5,342 bases of DNA. Source: Desulfobacteraceae bacterium. Lineage in GTDB: Bacteria > Desulfobacterota > Desulfobacteria > Desulfobacterales > UBA11574. Each line of letters opens with the position of its first letter. Within the stretch, counting starts at the first letter, position 1. The DNA is taken from the NCBI GenBank assembly GCA_013203195.1, contig JABMQM010000576.1, positions 1-5,342 on the forward strand, written 5' to 3'. A model generated the notes under the pieces. It ran no database searches and was not told where the DNA came from. It saw only the letters and a program-made list of their open reading frames with translations. Below, piece after piece: positions 1 to 5,270 of the stretch. The position numbers and the translations under genes are program-made.

Positions 1-28
1 ACTTTAGATCACTTTAGGCACTTTAAAC
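1..28. repeat. Short tandem repeat ACTTTA(R)
   Basis: Three imperfect tandem units of 9-10 bases, each starting ACTTTA, run from the left edge of the window (1-10, 11-19, 20-28). The array may continue outside the window. It lies upstream of the DUF362 gene. I see no convincing -35/-10 pair between it and the gene, so I assign it no role. Confidence 0.5.
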
Positions 29-100
29 TTAAACACCGCACAGGTCTTTTCAGGTCAATGTCTCGAATAGGGGCAAAGGACTTTTAATGAGGTATCCATC

Positions 101-1042
101 ATGGACCACTGCATCACCAGAAGAGAATCCCTCAAAAAGCTGCTGAAAATATCCGGTGGCCTGGCGTTCACCGGCAGTGTGACTTGGCCTTTGCATACAT
201 CCATATCCGCATGGGCCAAACCGGCAAATGCAAAATTTATTGTAGAGGGTTTGGGTCAAAAAGACGGCTATTCTGTTAAAGACTTAACCCGCAAGGTTTT
301 CGAGGCTGCCGGCGGCATGCAGCATTTTGTTTCCAAGCAGGATGTTGTGGTAATTAAGCCGAATATTTCCTGGGCCAGAGCTCCCCGGCTGGCGGCAACC
401 ACTAACCCCGAAGTCCTGGAAGCGGTCATCGAGCTTTGCCAGGAAGCCGGCGCCAAAAAGGTCAGAATCGCTGATCATACTATCCACGATGCCCGACGCT
501 GTTTTGCCATCACCGGCGCCGGGGCAGTGGCCAAAAAAACCGGGGCAGACCTGATTTTTCCGCGCTCTTCTCTGATGCGGGAGATGAAATTACAGGGACA
601 TCGTCTGGATGTCTGGCCGGTTTTTGTTCCGCTGGTAGAGGCCGACAAGATTATCAATCTGCCGGTGGCCAAGGTGCATGTTTTGAGCGATCTGACCCTG
701 GGAATGAAGAACTGGATCGGCGCTGTCGGGGGGCGCCGCAGCGCGCTCCATCAGGATATCCATCAGACGATTGTGGACCTGGCCCAATTTTTCAAACCCG
801 CCGTCACCCTTATCGATGCCACCCGGATTATGGTTGCCAACGGCCCCTCCGGCGGCAGCACCACGGACGTGTCGGCTGCCAATCGCCTGATTTTAAGCAA
901 TGATCCGGTGGCCGCTGATGCCAGAGCCGCCGGTCTTTTCGGGCTTAATCCCGAAGATATCGGCTTTATCCGTCTCGGGCAAAAATGGGGACTCGGAACT
1001 TACGAGTATCAGAAACTCAACCGGCAGCAGGTGGTGATTTGA
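101..1042 (+). CDS. Tat-exported DUF362 domain protein
   Basis: A 313-residue protein of the DUF362 family (PF04015). The family is of unknown biochemistry and is often found beside or fused to ferredoxin domains. The N-terminus is a Tat signal: T6-R7-R8-E9-S10-L11-K12, a mildly hydrophobic stretch at about 17-31, and a likely signal peptidase site after A37-W38-A39. The mature protein should therefore be periplasmic or membrane-associated. Family hallmarks are the V-V-I-K-P-N strand (83-88), the following T-T-N-P-E-V segment, L-G-M-K-N-W-I-G (about 200-207), and a histidine-containing L-H-Q-D-I-H motif (216-221). The ATG is preceded by GAGG at 89-92 with 8-base spacing, which fixes the start. 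The length is normal for a single-domain DUF362 protein, and no CxxC ferredoxin motif is present. The stop codon overlaps the likely TTG start of the polyferredoxin gene, so the two are almost certainly co-translated and probably work together. The family call is secure; the function is not known. Confidence 0.9.
   Translation: MDHCITRRESLKKLLKISGGLAFTGSVTWPLHTSISAWAKPANAKFIVEGLGQKDGYSVKDLTRKVFEAAGGMQHFVSKQDVVVIKPNISWARAPRLAATTNPEVLEAVIELCQEAGAKKVRIADHTIHDARRCFAITGAGAVAKKTGADLIFPRSSLMREMKLQGHRLDVWPVFVPLVEADKIINLPVAKVHVLSDLTLGMKNWIGAVGGRRSALHQDIHQTIVDLAQFFKPAVTLIDATRIMVANGPSGGSTTDVSAANRLILSNDPVAADARAAGLFGLNPEDIGFIRLGQKWGLGTYEYQKLNRQQVVI
1029..1034 (+). promoter_or_regulatory. Ribosome binding site that selects the TTG start of the polyferredoxin gene
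   Basis: AGGTGG, one mismatch from the core Shine-Dalgarno AGGAGG, lies 4 bases before TTG at 1039. The alternative in-frame ATG at 985 has no purine-rich site in front of it (CGGGCAAAA) and would add 18 hydrophilic residues inside the DUF362 frame. The TTG overlaps the upstream TGA (TTGA, 1039-1042), the usual arrangement for translational coupling. The spacing is on the short side, so this is a preference rather than proof. Confidence 0.5.
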
Positions 1043-2661
1043 AAGCAACGCAACTGGTCTGGATAAGACGGATAAGCCAGACTCTATTTTTGCTGTTCTT
1101 CTTGTTTTTACTGGTGGAAAGCCGCCTGCCCCAGGATATCTATCTCGATTATTCCGTAGCGCTTACGGCCGAACAGGAGATCGAGCTGGCATACCCTGTC
1201 ACCTTTTTCTTTGAACTCGACCCCCTTGTCGCGCTCACTGCGCTCCTTTCAGGCCAAACATTGATCAAAGGCTTCGGATGGGCGCTCGGTGTACTCTGTG
1301 TGACTTTCTTTTTTGGCCGGGTATTCTGCGGTTTTATCTGTCCCTTCGGCACCATTCATCACCTGATCGGCACTATCAAGCCCGCCCTTAAAGGGCACCG
1401 GATGGTTGAAGCCAATATCAAAAAGCCAGACCAGAGGTTCAAGTATTTTCTGCTGATCACGCTGCTGCTGGCCGCCCTTTTGGGGCTGAATTTCAGCGGT
1501 CTGCTGGACCCCATCTCTTTTCTTTTCCGCTCCCTGGCATTGGCTGTTTTTCCTGGTTTGGGGATCGGTATTAAAGAACTTTTTGACCTAATGGCTCAAA
1601 GCGATCTTAAAGCCTTAAATTTTTTCAGCTACGGTGCCGAGATCGTTGTGTCCCCGATTTTCGGTTACGGCTATAAATCCTACCAGAGCGGGTGGTTGAT
1701 CGGCGGGCTTTTTCTTTTAATCATCTTGATCAATCGGATCAGACCGCGCTTCTGGTGCCGCACGCTTTGTCCGCTGGGCGCCCTTTTAGGGGTCTTTGCC
1801 AGGTATAGTTTTTTGCGGCTGGAGAAGGATGTCGAAAAATGCACGGACTGTAAATTATGTCTCAAAAACTGCCAGGGCGCGGCCACCCCGATTCCCGGGG
1901 AGCAGTGGGAAACCTCTGAATGCCTGTTCTGCTTTAACTGCTTTAACGCCTGCCCTGAAGATGCAATTTCTTTTGAATTCAGATGGCCCCTGGTCAAAAA
2001 TAAAGCGCCGGATATGGGACGCCGGGCCGTACTGGGCGGTTTGACGGCCGGCGTTGCTTTGCCTTTTCTGGGAAGGCTTGACGGTCAGATCTTCAAAGTA
2101 TCGGATCCGCGCCTGATCAGGCCGCCGGGTTCGATACCGGAAAATGATTTTTTGACACTCTGCCAGCGGTGCGGACTCTGTATGAAGGCCTGTCCCACCA
2201 ACGTCATCAACCCTGCCCTGACAGAGGCCGGTATGGCAGGCTTTTGGACACCGAGCCTCATCATGATTCAGGGCTACTGCGAGTATACCTGCACCCTTTG
2301 CGGCAGCGTTTGCCCCACGAAGGCCATCCGCAGGATTTCAGTTAAAGAAAAAATCGAGGCTCCGGTAAGGATCGGGTCCGCCTATATTGTCCGCGGACGA
2401 TGTCTACCCTGGTCCGGCAACGGGCCTTGCATCGTCTGTGAGGAACACTGCCCCACATCGCCTAAGGCCATACGCCTTTATGAAGGCTGGATGCCCGGGC
2501 CTGATGGAAAGTATATTGATGTAAAGCTGCCTTATGTTAATCTCAAAGAATGTGTCGGCTGCGGTATCTGTGAATATAAATGCCCTGTCAAAGGAAGACC
2601 GGCCATAAGGGTCATCGCCGCCGGTGAATCTCGATCCAAGAGAAATCAGATATTGCTCTAA
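1039..2661 (+). CDS. NapH/MauN-NapG/MauM-like fused membrane polyferredoxin
   Basis: Predicted 540-residue integral membrane iron-sulfur protein that should carry electrons across or along the cytoplasmic membrane, possibly from quinol. From TTG 1039, the N-terminal half resembles NapH/MauN. It has hydrophobic segments at about 12-27, 76-96, 136-153 and 218-234, and the paired C97xxxC101P and C240xxxC244P motifs after the second and fourth. Two ferredoxin-type clusters follow: C268/271/274/278 and C295/298/301/305-P. At 328-345 comes R328-R329-A-V-L followed by a hydrophobic, glycine-rich stretch like the Tat signal of NapG. The C-terminal half then carries four more cluster motifs: C375/378/381/385, C414/418/421/425 (CxxxC first spacing), C455/464/467/471 (an 8-residue first gap) and C505/508/511/515. 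Six cysteine quartets plus the two CxxxCP motifs are therefore visible. In Nap systems these halves are separate proteins, NapH (membrane) and NapG (Tat-exported). It is not called napH/napG because no nitrate reductase gene is present. The start is uncertain: ATG 985 would give 558 residues. Confidence 0.88.
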   Translation: MKATQLVWIRRISQTLFLLFFLFLLVESRLPQDIYLDYSVALTAEQEIELAYPVTFFFELDPLVALTALLSGQTLIKGFGWALGVLCVTFFFGRVFCGFICPFGTIHHLIGTIKPALKGHRMVEANIKKPDQRFKYFLLITLLLAALLGLNFSGLLDPISFLFRSLALAVFPGLGIGIKELFDLMAQSDLKALNFFSYGAEIVVSPIFGYGYKSYQSGWLIGGLFLLIILINRIRPRFWCRTLCPLGALLGVFARYSFLRLEKDVEKCTDCKLCLKNCQGAATPIPGEQWETSECLFCFNCFNACPEDAISFEFRWPLVKNKAPDMGRRAVLGGLTAGVALPFLGRLDGQIFKVSDPRLIRPPGSIPENDFLTLCQRCGLCMKACPTNVINPALTEAGMAGFWTPSLIMIQGYCEYTCTLCGSVCPTKAIRRISVKEKIEAPVRIGSAYIVRGRCLPWSGNGPCIVCEEHCPTSPKAIRLYEGWMPGPDGKYIDVKLPYVNLKECVGCGICEYKCPVKGRPAIRVIAAGESRSKRNQILL

Positions 2662-2716
2662 TACGCAATAAATTGGGGATCTCTCAGATTTCTAATGAAC
2701 AGCTGATAACTTTTTA

Positions 2717-2788
2717 ATCACGAAAGCACGAAATATTAAAAGCACGAAATAATAGATTATACTTTTCGTGTCTTCGTGCTTTCGTGAT
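2717..2788. repeat. CACGAAA/TTTCGTG inverted repeat (hairpin)
   Basis: The 16-base arms 2717-2732 and 2773-2788 are perfect reverse complements. Inside them a second 7-bp stem (2743-2749 with 2764-2770) closes a 14-base loop. The left side also holds a 12-base direct repeat, 2723-2734 and 2739-2750. All arms are built from the same short word (GCACGAAA or its complement), which suggests growth by duplication. It lies between the polyferredoxin and lytic transglycosylase genes. No T-run follows on either side, so it is not a standard intrinsic terminator. It is more likely a REP-like dispersed palindrome; that is an inference, since no second copy is in the window. Confidence 0.75.
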
Positions 2789-2821
2789 AAGATTAGAGTT
2801 TAAATTCCATTATTTCAGGAC

Positions 2822-2825
2822 GAGG
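2822..2825 (+). promoter_or_regulatory. Ribosome binding site of the lytic transglycosylase gene
   Basis: GAGG, within AGGACGAGG (2817-2825), lies 6 bases before ATG 2832. It decides the start: the open frame extends upstream to a GTG at 2784, but that codon is inside the inverted repeat arm. Starting at 2832 places a signal peptide exactly at the N-terminus. Confidence 0.75.
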
Positions 2826-2831
2826 TATTAT

Positions 2832-3959
2832 ATGTTGAGAATATGGTTGCTTTTTTGCCTGCTTTTGGGGGCGGCAGCCCCTGCTTTGGGTAACCCACTC
2901 AATACCCTTGAGCCTTCAGACTTTCCTTCGCTGATCTCAGGTGCCAGGATCGACGTCCCTTTATATTTTTGCGATGAACCGGTTCCCCTCGAGAATCAGA
3001 AAGTTCGTGAACGGCTGGAAAAGGAACTTTTGCTGATGCTGTGGAATCGTCCCCAGGTGATTCTCTGGATGAAGCGCTCCAGTCGATACTTGCCGCATAT
3101 AGAAAATATTCTGCAACAAAGACAGATGCCCGCAGATCTAAAATTCATCGCCATTATCGAGAGCGACTTAAGACCGCATGTTGGATCCTCCAAGGGGGCC
3201 CTTGGTTTCTGGCAGTTTATGGAAGCGACCGGCAAAAAATACGGCTTGAAGATCAACGCGGACCTGGACCAGCGCAGGAATGTTTTTGTATCCACCCGGG
3301 CGGCGGCTGACTACTTTCAAGATCTTTATGCCATACTGGGATCATGGACCCTGTCGGCGGCAGCCTTCAATATGGGTGAAGAAGGTCTCCAGGCGGAAAT
3401 TATGGCTCAAAAAATTGATAACTTCTACGATCTATATCTGTCTTTGGAAACCCAGCGGTATGTTTTAAGAGCTGTGGCTGCCAAACTGATTTTATCAAGC
3501 CCTGAAAAATACGGGTTCCGGCTTCAAAAAGAGGATTTGTATCCGCTTTTGGAATTTGACCGCATTAAACTGGAGGTTACCTTCAGAACACCTATCTATC
3601 TCATCGCTCAAGCGGCCAAAACATCTTTCAAAACTATCAAGGATTTAAACCCTGAAATCAGGGGGCATCACGTAGCCCCCGGCAACCATTCGATTCTGAT
3701 ACCCAAAGACAGGTCTGAAGGTTTTCACGTTCGCTACCAAGAGCTTGCGGATCAATGGCAGGCAAAGAATGCGCAGCATATTTATGTGGTCAAAAAGGGA
3801 GACAATCTTTCTATAATTGCCGATCGCTTCAATGTCCCTCTGCTGGCTTTGGCCATCTGGAATCAACTCAACCTGAACAAACCGATCTATCCGGGACAGC
3901 GGCTGACCATTTATCCGGGCAAAACGACACCTGCGAAAGGATTGAAAACTAAAAAATAA
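2832..3959 (+). CDS. MltD-like membrane-bound or periplasmic lytic transglycosylase with LysM domain
   Basis: A 375-residue exported murein hydrolase that should cleave the MurNAc-GlcNAc bond of peptidoglycan and leave 1,6-anhydroMurNAc. The N-terminus (residues 1-20) is a Sec-type signal: M-L-R, then a leucine-rich core ending near A-P-A-L-G. There is no clear lipobox; the only early cysteine, C9, is inside the hydrophobic core. A GH23 SLT domain spans about 95-215. It has the catalytic glutamate in I-I-E110-S-D-L, the G122-A-L-G-F-W-Q-F-M motif, and A-F-N180-M-G in the place of the family's A-Y-N-x-G. Residues about 255-300 contain a weak LysM-like stretch ending I-L-I-P-K. A clear LysM domain is at 316-362 (Y-V-V-K-K-G-D-N-L-S-I-I-A, ending G-Q-R-L-T-I-Y-P). 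Domain order and size fit MltD, though E. coli MltD is longer with two LysM domains. A 170-base gap with an inverted repeat separates it from the upstream gene, so independent transcription is likely. No promoter was identified with confidence. Confidence 0.9.
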   Translation: MLRIWLLFCLLLGAAAPALGNPLNTLEPSDFPSLISGARIDVPLYFCDEPVPLENQKVRERLEKELLLMLWNRPQVILWMKRSSRYLPHIENILQQRQMPADLKFIAIIESDLRPHVGSSKGALGFWQFMEATGKKYGLKINADLDQRRNVFVSTRAAADYFQDLYAILGSWTLSAAAFNMGEEGLQAEIMAQKIDNFYDLYLSLETQRYVLRAVAAKLILSSPEKYGFRLQKEDLYPLLEFDRIKLEVTFRTPIYLIAQAAKTSFKTIKDLNPEIRGHHVAPGNHSILIPKDRSEGFHVRYQELADQWQAKNAQHIYVVKKGDNLSIIADRFNVPLLALAIWNQLNLNKPIYPGQRLTIYPGKTTPAKGLKTKK

Positions 3960-4146
3960 GTTGTTTCCAGATTTATAATCTTTGATTCTTGGCTTCACCT
4001 TCCTCTCCCCATCGCCAAATTCTACTATCTTCCCATCATATAACGGTTTCCATAAGTATGTTCCGATTGAATCATTTTTAGTAAGCCTCCGGCTGAAAAG
4101 GAACGTTATTTTAAGAATAGCTATAAAATGCAAAGACTTACCGCAA
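3960..4146. other. Non-coding spacer after the lytic transglycosylase gene, nothing recognisable
   Basis: AT-rich sequence without a supportable gene. A small hairpin (3969-3973 with 3977-3981, loop TAT) follows the lytic transglycosylase stop, but its stem is only 5 AT-rich pairs and no real T-run follows, so I do not call a terminator. Both strands have open frames here. Neither has a convincing start, a ribosome site or a recognisable domain. Confidence 0.5.
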
Positions 4147-4230
4147 CCCAAAATAAAAAATCCCCTGGAGCCTTTCAACTCCAGGGGAGGATTAGATGAA
4201 AGCCCTTAGAGTAGATTAGGCTCCAGGGGC
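4147..4230 (-). repeat. 84-bp structured repeat, copy 1 (intergenic)
   Basis: This segment aligns without gaps to 4991-5074 (constant offset 844). I count 68 matches in 84 positions, about 81%, and a run of 14 identical bases (4169-4182) covers the loop. It carries three occurrences of one C-rich arm: CCCCTGGAGCC at 4162-4172, its complement at 4179-4188, and another complement at 4219-4229. Homology stops rather abruptly on the left, and it fades within a few bases on the right. I assign it to the - strand because only there does the stem precede a T-run. Confidence 0.75.
4149..4188 (-). terminator. Intrinsic terminator on the - strand
   Basis: On the - strand a perfect 10-bp GC-rich stem (arms 4188-4179 and 4170-4161, loop TTGAAAGG) runs directly into TTTTTTATTTT. 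This is a textbook Rho-independent terminator. On the + strand the stem has an A-run before it and no T-run after it, so it would not end the lytic transglycosylase transcript that way. No protein gene reads into it from the right on the - strand, which makes it an orphan terminator unless the short transcript proposed here exists. Confidence 0.65.
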
Positions 4231-4235
4231 GCTCA
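4149..4235 (-). ncRNA. Candidate small RNA of about 85 nt
   Basis: This is a hypothesis built from three sequence elements in the right order on the - strand. First is TTGACA (4270-4265), then a 17-base gap, then AATTAT (4247-4242), a sigma-70-like promoter with a perfect -35 and a 4/6 -10. It predicts a start near 4235. Last is the strong intrinsic terminator at 4188-4149. The RNA would begin with an arm (4229-4219) that can pair over 11 bases with the 3' arm of the terminator (4172-4162), competing with the terminator hairpin. I see no open frame of note inside. It could instead be only a dispersed palindromic repeat with no transcript. Confidence 0.35.
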
Positions 4236-4241
4236 ATAGAT

Positions 4242-4270
4242 ATAATTAAGATTTTGCCGTGGCATGTCAA
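4242..4270 (-). promoter_or_regulatory. Possible sigma-70-type promoter on the - strand
   Basis: Reading the - strand, TTGACA (consensus -35) is followed after 17 bases by AATTAT. That -10 matches TATAAT at 4 of 6 positions, including the important second A and last T. Its only apparent target is the short segment ending at the - strand terminator. In AT-rich intergenic DNA such matches arise by chance, so confidence is low. Confidence 0.35.
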
Positions 4271-4419
4271 GCGGTTTTAAAAACTCCAGGATTCTTTACT
4301 TGGTAAAATCGCCGGACAGCCTGGTGAATTTACCGGAAATAGCCTGTCAAATAAATAGTAATAAACGGCCTATCATTTTAACTCTCTGTTTTTAATATTT
4401 TTTTAGCACATAGACTGTT

Positions 4420-4436
4420 TTGGCATACTCATTGCA
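4420..4436 (+). promoter_or_regulatory. Sigma-54 (RpoN) -24/-12 promoter of the PilZ gene
   Basis: TTGGCAT-ACTCA-TTGCA matches the RpoN consensus YTGGCAC-N5-TTGCW. Both invariant dinucleotides are present, GG (4422-4423) and GC (4434-4435), with exactly 10 bases between them. The predicted start is near 4447, giving a leader of about 140 bases before the PilZ GTG. RpoN promoters need an enhancer-binding protein. About 90-115 bases upstream lies a 6-base inverted repeat (4302-4307 with 4329-4334), plus a nearby direct repeat CCGGA...AGCCTG (4312 and 4333). These could be its site, but they are short. Confidence 0.65.
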
Positions 4437-4552
4437 AAACTAATTGCAGAACTATTTTATAATCAGTGGGCTACAATAATTTAGGTTCATCCGACTAAAG
4501 CGTACTTTTTCAAAGTCATCGGTTGTAAATAAAGAATTTCGAGTGGTTGAAA

Positions 4553-4576
4553 CAAGGGTTCAAGGATTCAAGGGGA
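4553..4576 (+). repeat. Three tandem CAAGGRTT octamers containing the PilZ ribosome site
   Basis: CAAGGGTT (4553-4560), CAAGGATT (4561-4568) and CAAGGGGA (4569-4576) are consecutive 8-base units. The third has changed towards a Shine-Dalgarno sequence: AGGGGAG at 4571-4577 lies 8 bases before GTG 4586. That spacing makes GTG 4586 a better start than TTG 4547, which lies before the array and has no ribosome site. Confidence 0.6.
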
Positions 4577-4585
4577 GATCGCAGG

Positions 4586-5080
4586 GTGACAGACGGCAAT
4601 ATATTTACCGAAACAGACCGGCGCATTTACCAAGATAGAAGAAATGGAATAGAGCGAAGGAAGCACAAGCGATTTCAGGTCAAGGACTTTACTTTTGTCA
4701 AATTTAAGTCTGAATCTGATGAAGATGTCGGGCAACTCCTTGACATAAGTAAAGAAGGGCTTTCATTGCGTTATTTTGTGAATGCCGAAAAACCAAAAAA
4801 TTTTTATAAATTGGATATATTTTTATCCGGCGGCGATTTTATTATTGCCGGGATTCCGTTCAGGACCATTTCAAATACGGAACTGAATGATGGATTACGA
4901 TTTAGCCCGACAATTTTTAGACGATCTAGTGTGCAGTTTGGGCATTTGACACCCAACCAAATATCCAAACTGGATTATTTCTTTTCACAACACAAACTAA
5001 AAGATTCCCTGAAGCCTTTCAACTCCAGAAGAGGATTAGATGCAGACCCTGACAGTGGATTAGTCTCCAGCGGGGGTTAA
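4586..5080 (+). CDS. PilZ-domain protein (c-di-GMP receptor type)
   Basis: A 164-residue cytoplasmic protein with a single PilZ domain at about 24-115. Both c-di-GMP-binding signatures are intact: RxxxR as R25-K-H-K-R29 and (D/N)xSxxG as D53-I-S55-K-E-G58. PilZ proteins change conformation on binding c-di-GMP and act on motility, pili, exopolysaccharide or transcription. No output domain is attached, so the partner is unknown. An arginine-rich N-terminal segment (about 10-25, D-R-R and E-R-R repeats) precedes the domain. Residues 141-164, starting S-L-K-P-F-N-S-R-R-G-L-D, are encoded entirely by copy 2 of the 84-bp repeat, so the natural end may once have been near residue 140. The gene stands alone. 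The sigma-54 promoter upstream suggests it belongs to an RpoN-dependent programme, such as flagella or pili. The GTG start is chosen from the ribosome site at 4571-4577; TTG 4547 would add 13 residues. The gene is clearly more AT-rich than the left-hand genes. Confidence 0.85.
   Translation: MTDGNIFTETDRRIYQDRRNGIERRKHKRFQVKDFTFVKFKSESDEDVGQLLDISKEGLSLRYFVNAEKPKNFYKLDIFLSGGDFIIAGIPFRTISNTELNDGLRFSPTIFRRSSVQFGHLTPNQISKLDYFFSQHKLKDSLKPFNSRRGLDADPDSGLVSSGG
4991..5074 (-). repeat. 84-bp structured repeat, copy 2 (inside the 3' end of the PilZ gene)
   Basis: Ungapped partner of 4147-4230. It supplies codons 136-162 of the PilZ gene; the core from 5006 onward encodes residues 141 to the end. On the - strand the stem arms (5032-5023 and 5014-5005) keep 9 of 10 pairs, three as G-U, followed by a broken T-run. 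On the + strand only 7 of 10 pairs remain. The far arm (5063-5073) has lost its ability to pair with the left arm, so the competing fold of copy 1 is not conserved here. Confidence 0.75.
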
Positions 5081-5098
5081 ATAAGTATGAATAGGACT

Positions 5099-5147
5099 CT
5101 AATCGAGCGAAACGCTCGATGTCCGTTATTCGTTGTCTGTTGTCCGT
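5099..5147. repeat. Hairpin plus TGTCYGT heptamer module, copy 1
   Basis: Starts CTAATCGAGC. A perfect 8-bp hairpin (5102-5109 with 5113-5120, loop AAA) is followed by four consecutive heptamers: TGTCCGT, TATTCGT, TGTCTGT, TGTCCGT (5120-5147). It lies 19 bases after the PilZ stop. No T-run follows the hairpin on the + strand, so it is a poor intrinsic terminator, though it could still protect the 3' end of the transcript. Confidence 0.6.
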
Positions 5148-5160
5148 AGCTAATTTAACC

Positions 5161-5206
5161 CTAATCGAGCCAAAACTCGATCAGGTGTCTGTGGTCAGTT
5201 GTCCGT
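5161..5206. repeat. Hairpin plus TGTCYGT heptamer module, copy 2
   Basis: Begins with the same CTAATCGAGC 62 bases after copy 1. It has a shorter 6-bp hairpin (5164-5169 with 5176-5181, loop CCAAAA), then three consecutive heptamers: TGTCTGT, GGTCAGT, TGTCCGT (5186-5206). The hairpin loop and heptamer number differ from copy 1 while the order is the same, so the whole module has been duplicated and has drifted. Confidence 0.55.
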
Positions 5207-5270
5207 ATTCAGCGGTTTTACAGGTTCTTTGGGCCTCTTTTTGTGTTTCACCTGTAGTTGAACTGCACAG

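Noticed and set aside
985..1038. Upstream ATG extension of the polyferredoxin
   Set aside because: It would overlap the DUF362 gene by 58 bases, has no ribosome site, and adds a hydrophilic stretch before the first membrane segment. It cannot be fully excluded.
1680..1997. - strand open frame of 105 codons inside the polyferredoxin gene
   Set aside because: It is antisense to well-conserved cysteine motifs and is a shadow of the real frame.
2662..2716. Terminator directly after the polyferredoxin gene
   Set aside because: No stem longer than about four pairs and no T-run following a stem.
2784..2831. GTG start 48 bases upstream of the lytic transglycosylase ATG
   Set aside because: It lies in the inverted repeat arm and would bury the signal peptide behind a charged extension.
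3645..4178. Long - strand open frame (177 codons) overlapping the 3' end of the lytic transglycosylase gene
   Set aside because: Much of it is antisense to a clear LysM domain, its start lies inside the terminator hairpin, and no ribosome site or domain is visible.
3982..4209. + strand open frame (75 codons) ending in repeat copy 1
   Set aside because: It would start with TTG and has no Shine-Dalgarno sequence. Its composition looks non-coding, and its similarity to the PilZ C-terminus is explained by the shared repeat.
4147..4230. attC-like integron recombination site
   Set aside because: There are paired arms, but no GTTRRRY core or matching RYYYAAC box in the right place, and no integrase or cassette.
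4458..4463. Perfect TATAAT upstream of the PilZ gene as a sigma-70 -10 box
   Set aside because: TTGCAA (4432-4437) is 20 bases away and TTGCAG (4444-4449) is 8 bases away. Neither spacing suits sigma-70, whereas the sigma-54 element fits exactly.
5099..5206. CRISPR-like array
   Set aside because: The repeated units are 7 bases without spacers, the larger modules occur only twice, and no cas gene is present.
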